This document shows, piece by piece, positions 1 through 5,082 of a stretch of DNA of 8,727 nucleotides. The position numbers were made by a program, and so were the translations under genes. The DNA is from Nitrospirota bacterium (GTDB taxonomy: Bacteria; Nitrospirota; Thermodesulfovibrionia; Thermodesulfovibrionales; JdFR-88), in assembly GCA_021825785.1 (NCBI GenBank), contig JAKAGP010000045.1:1-8727 (forward strand). Direction: 5' to 3'. How positions within the stretch are numbered: the stretch's first letter is position 1; the number at the start of each line of letters is the position of its first letter. The notes beneath the pieces are model-generated. The model was given only the letters and a program-made list of their open reading frames with translations. It was not told the DNA's origin and did no database searches.

Positions 1-54
1 TTTTCAAAAAGAAACAAACTACGTTTTTGGTATCTTTCAAACCCCCTAAATATA
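1..54. other. AT-rich non-coding stretch at the left edge
   Basis: This stretch has several A and T runs and lies just outside the inverted repeat that begins at 55. No gene end can be supported: one frame stays open from base 1 to a stop at 175-177, but its translation is low-complexity repeat sequence. If the repeats next to it belong to an origin, this could serve as easily melted DNA, but that is inference only. Confidence 0.3.
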
Positions 55-58
55 AATA

Positions 59-79
59 GCAAGGGGGGCAACCCCTTGC
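59..79. repeat. Perfect 8-bp hairpin in the left arm
   Basis: GCAAGGGG at 59-66 pairs perfectly with CCCCTTGC at 72-79 around a five-base loop. It is strong enough to terminate transcription, but no T-run follows on either strand, so I do not call a terminator. Pairing here competes with the long-range pairing of the same bases to 154-175. Confidence 0.6.
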
Positions 80-100
80 CTTCTAAAAATGGCCAGAAAA

Positions 101-134
101 CCCACGGAAATACCCACGGAAATACCACGGAAAA
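101..134. repeat. Tandem 12-bp iteron-like repeats (2 perfect plus 1 partial)
   Basis: CCCACGGAAATA occurs at 101-112 and again, directly abutting, at 113-124. A third copy at 125-134 lacks one C and its last two bases differ or are missing. Head-to-tail repeats with a period near one helical turn, just upstream of a replication gene, resemble initiator-binding iterons. They could equally be an operator for a regulator encoded elsewhere on the element. Three copies are few for a classical iteron array. Confidence 0.55.
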
Positions 135-141
135 CCGTGGT
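124..141. repeat. Perfect 7-bp hairpin with AAAA loop overlapping the third repeat
   Basis: ACCACGG (124-130) pairs with CCGTGGT (135-141) around an AAAA loop (131-134). The left arm is the third 12-bp repeat, so the last repeat is present in both orientations. No T-run follows on the + strand. It could be a dyad operator, a primase-recognition hairpin or a leader stem of the downstream mRNA. Confidence 0.55.
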
Positions 142-197
142 GGTTTTGAGAGGAGGGGTTGCCCCCCTCGCTATTAATACTTAAGAGAACAACTCGC

Positions 198-2075
198 ATG
201 AACAGGAATTTGAAGCAATCCGCAGAAGGCCTACCAACGCTGGACTGGGCCAGGAGTTATCTGTCGCGGGGGTTTTCCATAATCCCTGTTACAAGGGGCA
301 CAAAACGGCCTGCTCTTTCTTCATGGAAAGAGTTCCAGGAGCGGAGGGCAACAGACGAGGAAATAAGAGCATGGTTTGGGAACGGAAGCCGTAATGGTAT
401 CGGAATTGTAACAGGGGTTATATCCGGCATTGCTGTTGTTGACCTTGATGGCCCTGAGGCCGTGGAGTTCGCAAAGGCCCATGGCTTTCCTCCCACGCCT
501 CTTGTGAAGACCGGGAAGGGATACCACGCCTATTACCGTTACAGTGCCGGCGTGAGGAACTTTCAGAAGCGCGACGATCTGCCTGGCATCGATCTGCGCG
601 GAGACGGCGGATATGTTGTCGCTCCCCCTTCAGTCCATGCTTCAGGAAACCGCTATCAGTGGGTTGAAGGGAAAGGGCTCGATGATCTGCCCCTGGCCGA
701 ACTGCCCTCGATGATCCTCGCACAGAGGCCGCAAGATAAAACACCGCTCAGAGACCTTTACAAAGGAGTCCTAAAAGGATCCAGAAATGGCAGCCTGACA
801 AGACTTGTGGGCTCTTGGGTCGCTGACGGCGTGCCCGTTGATGAATGTCTCAGGATGGCACAGCTCTGGAATTCACAAAATGAACCTCCGGATGATATCG
901 GGAACGTTGAAAGGACTGTCAGGAGCATATTTGAAAAACACCATAGCAAGACGGTGTCCGGTCTCGTCCGGCTCGATTCTGTTCAGCCTGAAAAAGTGCA
1001 ATGGCTTTGGCATTCCTATATCCCCCTTGGGAAGATTACCCTTATTGACGGCGATCCAGGAAACGGGAAATCGCTCTTTGCCATCGACCTGATTGCCCGG
1101 GTAACCAAGGGCCTTCCGATGCCAGACGGAAGCACGGGCGCTTCTGGCGGCGCTGTCATCCTGGCACTTGAAGACGGGCTCGCCGATACTATCGTCCCCA
1201 GGCTGGAGGCCGCGGGCGGCGACAAGTCACAGGTGGCAGCGCTTCAAGGCATCGCGGACGCCAAGGGAAATCTCCGTCTTCCGACGATCTCCGACATTGA
1301 CCATATCGCCAGGGCGTGCGATGAAGTCCAGGCCAGGCTCCTCGTAATCGATCCGCTCATGGCATACATGGGCGACGTCAATTCCTGGAAAGACCAGGAC
1401 ATACGGCAAGGGCTGGCCCCTCTTGTGAGAATGGCAGAGGAAAAGAACGATGCCGTTCTGGTTATCCGGCACCTGAACAAATCCTCGGCGTCCCACAGCG
1501 TTTACCGTGGCGGAGGGTCTATCGGCTTCATCGGCCTTGCCCGCATGGGCTTCCTGATCGCGAAAGACCCGGATAACGAGGACAAGCGCATCGTGGCAGG
1601 GATAAAGTGCAATCTTGCGCCTTTGCCGCCCTCGCTTACCTATGTAATCGAAAACCATGATGGCGTGCCCAAAATCGCCTGGGGCGGTGCCTGCAACCAC
1701 ACGGCCGACGCCTTACTGGCAGCGCCCCAAACGCCGGAGGAAAGGTCTGCTTTTGACGAGGCGAAGGATTTTCTCCTAGAGACCCTTTCAGCCGGGTCTG
1801 TCAACGCCAATGAGGTCCTGAGGCAGGCAAAAAGGGCGGGAATTTCGGGAAGGACACTCATGAGGGCGAAGAAGGCGCTTGCCGTCAGGTCGGAAAAGCC
1901 GGAATTCGGAGGTGGGTGGGTCTGGCGCCTTAGTGCCGAAGAGTGCCAAGAGAGCCCCAAGGATGCCAATAAATATATATGGCACTCTTCGGCAAATTTG
2001 GCATCCTTCGCGGAAAGCGGTCCCCAAAAAGACAACAAAAGTGAAGTCATAAACGTATTGGAGGTGAAAGAATGA
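198..2075 (+). CDS. Fused primase-polymerase / RepA-like helicase (replication initiator)
   Basis: This 625-residue protein is predicted to prime and unwind the element's own DNA. Residues about 15-165 form a Prim-Pol (archaeo-eukaryotic primase) domain with a VVDLDG acidic pair (D82, D84), GKGYHAYY (H110) and DLRGDGGYVVAPPS (third acidic residue D132). Residues about 186-248 look like a PriCT linker domain (GSRNGSLTRLVGSW). Residues about 268-480 are a RecA/KaiC-type ATPase of the RSF1010 RepA kind, with Walker A GDPGNGKS (K291) and Walker B LLVID (D385). A helix-turn-helix-like segment follows at about 515-577, then a low-complexity tail. The ATG at 198 is chosen because translation from the upstream TTG at 159 would run through the inverted-repeat arm. 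The ribosome-binding site (AAGAGA) is weak. The stop overlaps the next start (ATGA). The last 50 codons contain phased inverted repeats, listed separately. All key catalytic residues appear present. Activity is inferred, the family assignment is strong. Confidence 0.93.
   Translation: MNRNLKQSAEGLPTLDWARSYLSRGFSIIPVTRGTKRPALSSWKEFQERRATDEEIRAWFGNGSRNGIGIVTGVISGIAVVDLDGPEAVEFAKAHGFPPTPLVKTGKGYHAYYRYSAGVRNFQKRDDLPGIDLRGDGGYVVAPPSVHASGNRYQWVEGKGLDDLPLAELPSMILAQRPQDKTPLRDLYKGVLKGSRNGSLTRLVGSWVADGVPVDECLRMAQLWNSQNEPPDDIGNVERTVRSIFEKHHSKTVSGLVRLDSVQPEKVQWLWHSYIPLGKITLIDGDPGNGKSLFAIDLIARVTKGLPMPDGSTGASGGAVILALEDGLADTIVPRLEAAGGDKSQVAALQGIADAKGNLRLPTISDIDHIARACDEVQARLLVIDPLMAYMGDVNSWKDQDIRQGLAPLVRMAEEKNDAVLVIRHLNKSSASHSVYRGGGSIGFIGLARMGFLIAKDPDNEDKRIVAGIKCNLAPLPPSLTYVIENHDGVPKIAWGGACNHTADALLAAPQTPEERSAFDEAKDFLLETLSAGSVNANEVLRQAKRAGISGRTLMRAKKALAVRSEKPEFGGGWVWRLSAEECQESPKDANKYIWHSSANLASFAESGPQKDNKSEVINVLEVKE
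1934..2008. repeat. Opposed repeats around an AT-rich core, inside the replicase gene; candidate replication origin
   Basis: TGCC(A/G)A units read forward at 1934, 1944 and 1964. Matching reverse units (NNGGCA) occupy 1979-1984, 1989-1994 and 1998-2003. Spacing is 10 or 20 bp in the forward set and 10 or 9 bp in the reverse set, so the sites lie largely on one face of the helix. The two sets face each other across an AT-only core (about 1970-1980). At larger scale, 1934-1948 is a perfect 15-bp inverted repeat of 1980-1994, and 1959-1969 a perfect 11-bp inverted repeat of 1998-2008. Two iteron clusters flanking an AT-rich stretch near the initiator gene is the arrangement known for staphylococcal pathogenicity-island origins. 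Here the block lies in the variable C-terminal tail of the replicase, where DNA-level constraint could dominate. An RNA structure is the main alternative. Confidence 0.55.
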
Positions 2076-2440
2076 CTTACAGGGTTTTGACCGGCTTCAA
2101 GGCCAAGACGGACCGGGGCGAGATGGAGGTTCGGGCTGGCCAGATTATAACGCTTGCCAAAGACCAGGCCCTGATGCTCATAAATAAGGGAAAGATCATT
2201 CCGGCCGAAAAAGCCGCCTACAAAATCTATTCGAACATCCTCCAGGCATACCTGTGGATTGTCGATACCGACGAGGACATTTGGGCGCTCAAAAATGAGG
2301 GCACTGCGGAGCCGATCTATACCGCCGACGAGGTGCGCAAACTCAAGGGCATCAGCAAGGAAGGGCTTAAGCAGGTACATAGTGTCAAGGAAGTATTTGA
2401 GGGCTCGAAGGTCAAGGACGTCAGGCCCGCGGAAAGATAA
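2072..2440 (+). CDS. Small protein of unknown function, coupled to the replicase
   Basis: This 122-residue protein starts within the stop of the replicase (ATGA overlap) with a strong GGAGGTG site at 2060-2066, so it is probably translationally coupled. I do not recognise a named family. Residues about 4-48 read like a small SH3-like beta barrel: short strands, an EVRAGQIITLAKDQA turn, then LINKGKIIPAE, a pattern shared by many small phage and element proteins. Residues about 55-85 contain the most distinctive stretch, AYLWIVDTDEDIWALK followed by EPIYTADEVRKLK. The rest is a charged helix (KGISKEGLKQVHSVKEVF). There is no signal peptide or membrane segment. Its position between replicase and excisionase suggests a replication accessory or control role, but that is only context. 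It is very likely a real gene given its signals and fit. Confidence 0.85.
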   Translation: MTYRVLTGFKAKTDRGEMEVRAGQIITLAKDQALMLINKGKIIPAEKAAYKIYSNILQAYLWIVDTDEDIWALKNEGTAEPIYTADEVRKLKGISKEGLKQVHSVKEVFEGSKVKDVRPAER

Positions 2441-2469
2441 TCAATAGCTTTAGACGGGAGGTACTTCAG

Positions 2470-2760
2470 TTGCCGAAAGAACAAGATGAAAAATCGTCAT
2501 CCAATGGAAATGCCGGGCGGAGACTCCTCACTGCCGAACAGGTAGCTGAAATCGTCTCCTGCTCGCCCAAAACAGTATATAGCTGGGCTGAACTCGGGCA
2601 TATCCCGTCTATCAAGATAGGCGCGGGCCGGAAGGCCCTTCTCCGGTTCGATTCCGAGGAAATTCATGCCTGGCTCAAATCCTGGAAGGAGGAAACCCTG
2701 AAGAGGTATAATTCAGTTGCTGGAACCGTTGCCGGTGCCCGGAAAGGAGGTCAGTATTAA
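2470..2760 (+). CDS. Excisionase-like MerR/HTH_17 DNA-binding protein
   Basis: This 96-residue protein has a MerR-type winged helix at residues about 18-70: RLLTAEQVAEIVSCSPKTVY (helix-turn-helix), then W-A-x-x-G-x-I-P-S-I-K-I (wing) and RFDSEEIHAWL. This is the helix_turn_helix 17 / AlpA-Xis type, which bends DNA at attachment sites and biases the integrase towards excision. Some members also act as transcription regulators. The start is TTG at 2470, supported by GGGAGG at 2456-2461 with good spacing. No ATG lies in frame ahead of the domain. The TTG may keep its level low. It is followed immediately by the integrase (TAATG overlap). Family assignment is firm, the excisionase role is inferred from the neighbour. 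Confidence 0.85.
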   Translation: MPKEQDEKSSSNGNAGRRLLTAEQVAEIVSCSPKTVYSWAELGHIPSIKIGAGRKALLRFDSEEIHAWLKSWKEETLKRYNSVAGTVAGARKGGQY

Positions 2761-3827
2761 TGGGCATCTACAAGAAAGGCAACACTTACTGGATGATCAA
2801 GCAATACGACGGAAAACGTATCGAGCGTTCCCTCGATACAAAGGTGAAGAGGGTTGCCGAGGAACGGTACGCAAAGATTGTCGCCGAAATTATCGATGGC
2901 GATTACTTCAGGAAAGAAATCTTGAAGAAACTGCTAAAGGACATGATTGTCCGCTACGAGAGCGAGTACACCAGCCTTAAAGACTATTATCAGAAGGCGA
3001 GGGACAGGACTATCTTTAGCCATCTCTACAGATATTTCGGCGAGAATGCGACCCTTAAGCATGTCGGGGACAATGTTGGCGGATACGAACAGCACAGGCG
3101 GACTGCGGGCACGTCGCCGGCAACCATCGTCAAGGAACTGGGGATCCTCAGGCGGATGTTCAACGTCGCCAGGAAACAATGGAAATGGAAGCTGGAGAAT
3201 CCAGTTTCCGACATTGAACTACCCAAGGTCCGAAACGAAAGGGTCCGTTATCTGTCTGAGGACGAGCACAGGAGGCTCTTCAAGGCCCTTGATGAGGCAA
3301 AAGACAAATGGCTCCACGGTCTTGTCATCACCGCTCTTGGGACTGGTCTTCGCCTTTCAAATCTTTGCAGCCTTCAATGGCGTGAAATTGACCTGATGAA
3401 CAGGATGATCACCATTGAGGCAGAGAAGATGAAAAATGACGAATACCTTGGCATTCCCTTTCCTGAGAATGTATACAGGGAACTCTGTATCTTTCAGAGG
3501 GTAAAGAGCCTCGGCAGGCACGTATTCCATGACAAAGGAGAGCCATTGTATCCGGTTAAGGTTCAGCGGGCCTTCAGGCAGGCACTCAAGGCGGCCAGGA
3601 TAACGAACTTCAGGTTTCACGACCTCAGGCATTGCTACTGTTCGGCGCTTCGCCAGAGGAACGTTGACCTGCACACGATAGCAAAACTCGCGGGTCATCG
3701 GGACTTGAGGATGACCAAACGCTATGCGCACCTGAACGTGGAGAACCTTCGCGAGGCGGTCTCCCGATTGGAAACTACGACAATTCTACGACAGCAGGAT
3801 GAGGCCCTTGGTGCACATGTTAGCTAA
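2760..3827 (+). CDS. int: Tyrosine recombinase / integrase
   Basis: This 355-residue phage-type integrase catalyses site-specific insertion and excision of the element. The N-terminal part (about 1-60) is an arm-binding-like segment (IYKKGNTYWMIKQYDGKRI), and about 65-150 is the core-binding SAM-like domain. The catalytic domain covers about 162-335 with all expected residues: R198 (TGLRLSNL), K225 (MKNDE), H287 and R290 (FHDLRH), H313 (LAGH) and nucleophile Y322 (KRYAHL). Length is normal and nothing is truncated, so it should be active. AAGGAGG at 2744-2750 serves the ATG, whose first base is the last base of the excisionase stop. The gene is transcribed towards the tRNA-Glu 3' end, leaving 24 bp between its stop and the CCA. 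The tRNA pair is transcribed in the opposite direction, so its transcripts could run antisense into this gene. Confidence 0.97.
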   Translation: MGIYKKGNTYWMIKQYDGKRIERSLDTKVKRVAEERYAKIVAEIIDGDYFRKEILKKLLKDMIVRYESEYTSLKDYYQKARDRTIFSHLYRYFGENATLKHVGDNVGGYEQHRRTAGTSPATIVKELGILRRMFNVARKQWKWKLENPVSDIELPKVRNERVRYLSEDEHRRLFKALDEAKDKWLHGLVITALGTGLRLSNLCSLQWREIDLMNRMITIEAEKMKNDEYLGIPFPENVYRELCIFQRVKSLGRHVFHDKGEPLYPVKVQRAFRQALKAARITNFRFHDLRHCYCSALRQRNVDLHTIAKLAGHRDLRMTKRYAHLNVENLREAVSRLETTTILRQQDEALGAHVS

Positions 3828-3849
3828 CTTACTGATTTTTCTGAGAAAA
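3819..3849. repeat. Two short palindromes between int and the tRNA
   Basis: GTTAGCTAAC (3819-3828) is a perfect 10-bp palindrome covering the integrase stop codon. TTTTCTGAGAAAA (3837-3849) is a 13-bp palindrome around a central G, ending just before the tRNA CCA. Both lie where integrase core sites or weak stem-forming terminators would be expected. Neither is followed by a convincing T-run. Palindromes of this length can occur by chance. Confidence 0.35.
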
Positions 3850-3851
3850 CT

Positions 3852-3900
3852 TGGCGGTCCCAACGGGATTCGAACCCGTGTTTTAGCCTTGAGAGGGCCA
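3852..3900. other. Predicted attachment site (tRNA-Glu 3' end)
   Basis: The integrase gene abuts the 3' end of an intact tRNA-Glu. Integrases of this class recombine within the 3' half of tRNA genes, often in the T-arm or anticodon arm, and the element brings a copy of that segment to keep the tRNA whole. The exact crossover cannot be set without the other end, which lies left of base 1. The right limit given here, near the anticodon loop, is approximate. Confidence 0.6.
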
Positions 3901-3927
3901 CGTCCTAGGCCTCTAGACGATGGGACC
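3852..3927 (-). tRNA. tRNA-Glu (anticodon CTC)
   Basis: Read on the minus strand from 3927 to 3852, this is a complete 76-nt cloverleaf with genome-encoded CCA (3854-3852) and discriminator G. The 7-bp acceptor stem GGTCCCA/TGGGACC is perfect. The D-arm reads TCGTCTAGAGGCCTAGGA and the T-loop is GGTTCGAATCC. The anticodon loop CTCTCAA sits on a 5-bp stem with one G-U pair and gives anticodon CTC, decoding GAG. It matches the familiar bacterial tRNA-Glu pattern. A UUC isoacceptor elsewhere would also read GAG, so this gene may be dispensable, which suits an integration target. Confidence 0.96.
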
Positions 3928-3944
3928 TTCGAAAGAGCAAAAAA

Positions 3945-4018
3945 TGGCTGGGGAGAGAGGAATCGAACCCCTATAAGCAGATCCAGAGTCTGCCGTCTTG
4001 CCCTTAGACGACTCCCCA
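3945..4018 (-). tRNA. tRNA-Gln (anticodon CTG)
   Basis: Read on the minus strand from 4018 to 3945, this is a complete 74-nt cloverleaf with encoded CCA (3947-3945) and discriminator G. The acceptor stem TGGGGAG/CTCCCCA is perfect. The anticodon stem GCAGA/TCTGC encloses the loop CTCTGGA, giving anticodon CTG, which reads CAG. The T-loop contains GGTTCGATTCC. It lies 17 nt upstream of tRNA-Glu in the same orientation, and the pair is probably one transcript from the promoter at 4053-4082. Confidence 0.96.
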
Positions 4019-4052
4019 AAAACCAATAGTTTCCAGCAGTTAGGCTAAATCC

Positions 4053-4082
4053 AGAATACCATAAACGCCTGAAAACCGTCAA
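4053..4082 (-). promoter_or_regulatory. Sigma70-type promoter for the tRNA-Gln/tRNA-Glu pair
   Basis: On the minus strand, TTGACG (4082-4077, five of six matches to the -35 consensus) is separated by 18 nt from TATTCT (4058-4053), which is preceded by the extended -10 TGn. Transcription should start near 4046, giving a leader of about 28 nt before tRNA-Gln. The -35 box overlaps the TGA stop of the upstream protein gene, so the tRNAs need not rely on read-through. Confidence 0.6.
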
Positions 4083-5047
4083 ATGAATTCGCAGTCCGCA
4101 TAGACGAAAAAATGGTCCGAGGCGAGGCGCGCCACCGGCCACCAGGCGGTGCCCTCCGGGGCGAACACCTCCGGCCCGTACAATTTAAAGCACCTGCTTG
4201 AAGGCAGGATGTAATCGAGCCTGGCCTCACGCAGTCCCGGCCTCTTCTCAAGGGGCGGCTCAACTCCCCCGCCCTCCAGGAATGTCGCCCGGTCCGTCTT
4301 GCGGTAGGTGATGTTGCTGTCTTCAAGGAGCCTCTTCGTGGCCTCATTCGTCCCGATGCCGGCGTCGGGGTCCGCGTTAAGGTCCCCTATGACCACGAAA
4401 GGCGTTTCTCCGGGGGATGAGCCGTCCGCCGCCAGGCCGTCTATATAGTTTTTTAAAAACCTCATCTGGTCCGCGTTTCTCCTCAGGTTGACATAGGCCC
4501 GCAGGGGTACGGTCGGGTGCACCAGTATCGCGTGAAGGGCGGTCCCCTCCTCCATTTCGATTGGGATGTCGAGAAAGGCGTTGCTCCAAAGCGGAAAGTC
4601 ATCGGGGCATCCCTGTTTAAGCCGGCATCGGTCGGCCTCATCGCAATAGCTCTCCGGCAGGCTCCTCCAGGCGGCGTCCTTGAGATTTCTGATCCCGTCG
4701 AAGACGATCTTCAGCCTGCTCAGGCATGCTATTCCGTATTGCCCCCTGAAGCGGCCATAGCCCCTGTAGTCGTAGGGCGGGGGGAATCCGGTGGGGATGC
4801 CGGAGTTCGTCTGCCCGATGTGGAAATAGGGGTAATCGACGGGGTTTTCGCCTTTTTTGAGGAAATTCTCCACGAAGGCCGCCGGTGCGGCTGGCTCTGC
4901 CTCCATCTCGTCTATGGAAAGCACATCGGGGCAGAATCTTTTTATGATCCTGGCAGCCGCCAGCGCCTGGGGGTTCCCCGGGTCCAGCAGTTTCTCCATT
5001 GTCAGGTCTCTAATGTTGAACTGCCCGAAGCGAAGACGCGCCGCCAT
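4079..5047 (-). CDS. Endonuclease/exonuclease/phosphatase-family protein
   Basis: This 322-residue protein belongs to the DNase I-like metal-dependent hydrolase superfamily, which cleaves phosphodiester or phosphate-ester bonds in nucleic acids, lipids or inositol phosphates. Visible motifs in order: FNIRDL (N11), DVLSIDEME (metal-binding acid, probably E47), GQYGIACLSR (102-111), GDLNADP (D222, N224), LDYILPS (D278) and ASDHFF (D311, H312). The catalytic set looks complete. The start at 5047 is kept because the N11 strand is needed, although the ribosome-binding site is poor. There is no signal peptide or membrane segment, so it is probably cytoplasmic. Residues 135-147 carry three cysteines (C135, C141, C147) in an insertion not typical of the core fold. 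It starts 35 bp after the histidine kinase and could be co-transcribed with it. Substrate cannot be told from sequence. Confidence 0.87.
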   Translation of the reverse strand: MAARLRFGQFNIRDLTMEKLLDPGNPQALAAARIIKRFCPDVLSIDEMEAEPAAPAAFVENFLKKGENPVDYPYFHIGQTNSGIPTGFPPPYDYRGYGRFRGQYGIACLSRLKIVFDGIRNLKDAAWRSLPESYCDEADRCRLKQGCPDDFPLWSNAFLDIPIEMEEGTALHAILVHPTVPLRAYVNLRRNADQMRFLKNYIDGLAADGSSPGETPFVVIGDLNADPDAGIGTNEATKRLLEDSNITYRKTDRATFLEGGGVEPPLEKRPGLREARLDYILPSSRCFKLYGPEVFAPEGTAWWPVARLASDHFFVYADCEFI

Positions 5048-5082
5048 ACTTAATAATTAGCAGAAAACAGGGCCCGGAGCCA

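Larger units (their letters stand above)
55..175. repeat. Imperfect 22-bp inverted repeat enclosing tandem repeats; candidate origin or control region
   Basis: Arms 55-76 and 154-175 are reverse complements with one mismatch (position 169) and are separated by 77 bp. Each arm can also fold on itself: the left arm as a perfect 8-bp hairpin (59-66 with 72-79), the right arm as 153-158 with 164-169. Between them lie tandem 12-bp repeats and another hairpin. The module sits directly upstream of a primase-helicase gene. Iterons and hairpin single-strand initiation sites accompany replicases of the RSF1010 RepA/RepB' type, so a replication role is plausible. A small non-autonomous inverted-repeat element is an alternative, but I see no convincing target-site duplication. 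Confidence 0.6.
1..3851. mobile_element. Integrated element, right-hand end (replicase-xis-int module at tRNA-Glu)
   Basis: A co-directional cassette of replicase (primase-polymerase plus helicase), an unknown small protein, an excisionase-like protein and a tyrosine integrase stops 24 bp before the 3' end of an intact tRNA-Glu gene. Tyrosine integrases commonly use tRNA 3' ends as attachment sites and lie at the element end next to them, so the boundary is placed at the tRNA. The left end is not in the window: I looked for a copy of the tRNA-Glu 3' end in 1-197 and found none. No capsid, conjugation or cargo genes are visible, so the class (plasmid-like integrative element, phage satellite or ICE) cannot be decided here. 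Confidence 0.82.

Noticed and set aside
59..79. Rho-independent terminator of a gene to the left
   Set aside because: The stem is strong, but no T-run follows on the + strand (next bases CTTCTAAAAATGG), nor on the - strand.
101..134. CRISPR-like or satellite array
   Set aside because: There are only two perfect 12-bp copies, directly abutting with no spacers.
1..177. A reading frame open from the left edge to a stop at 175-177, possibly the tail of an upstream gene
   Set aside because: Its translation is made of the DNA repeats (low complexity, Asn/Gly/Thr rich) and resembles no protein I know. The stretch is better read as repeat DNA.
159..197. Extending the replicase to the TTG at 159 (13 extra residues)
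   Set aside because: These codons lie inside the right arm of the inverted repeat, no proper ribosome-binding site precedes them, and the Prim-Pol domain begins well after the ATG at 198.
1640..2380. 246-residue open frame on the minus strand
   Set aside because: It lies antisense across the replicase end and the next gene, both well supported, and has no domain-like sequence or ribosome-binding site.
3799..4029. Open frame on the plus strand beginning within int and crossing both tRNA genes (contains GGPNGIRTRV)
   Set aside because: It is the reverse complement of the tRNAs. NGIRTRV is a well-known spurious translation of antisense tRNA T-arms.
3786..4142. 118-residue minus-strand open frame through the tRNA pair
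   Set aside because: It overlaps two complete tRNA genes and the nuclease gene end, and its product reads as translated tRNA.
4517..5053. 178-residue plus-strand open frame
   Set aside because: It is a shadow of the nuclease-family gene in GC-rich coding DNA, with no recognisable domain.
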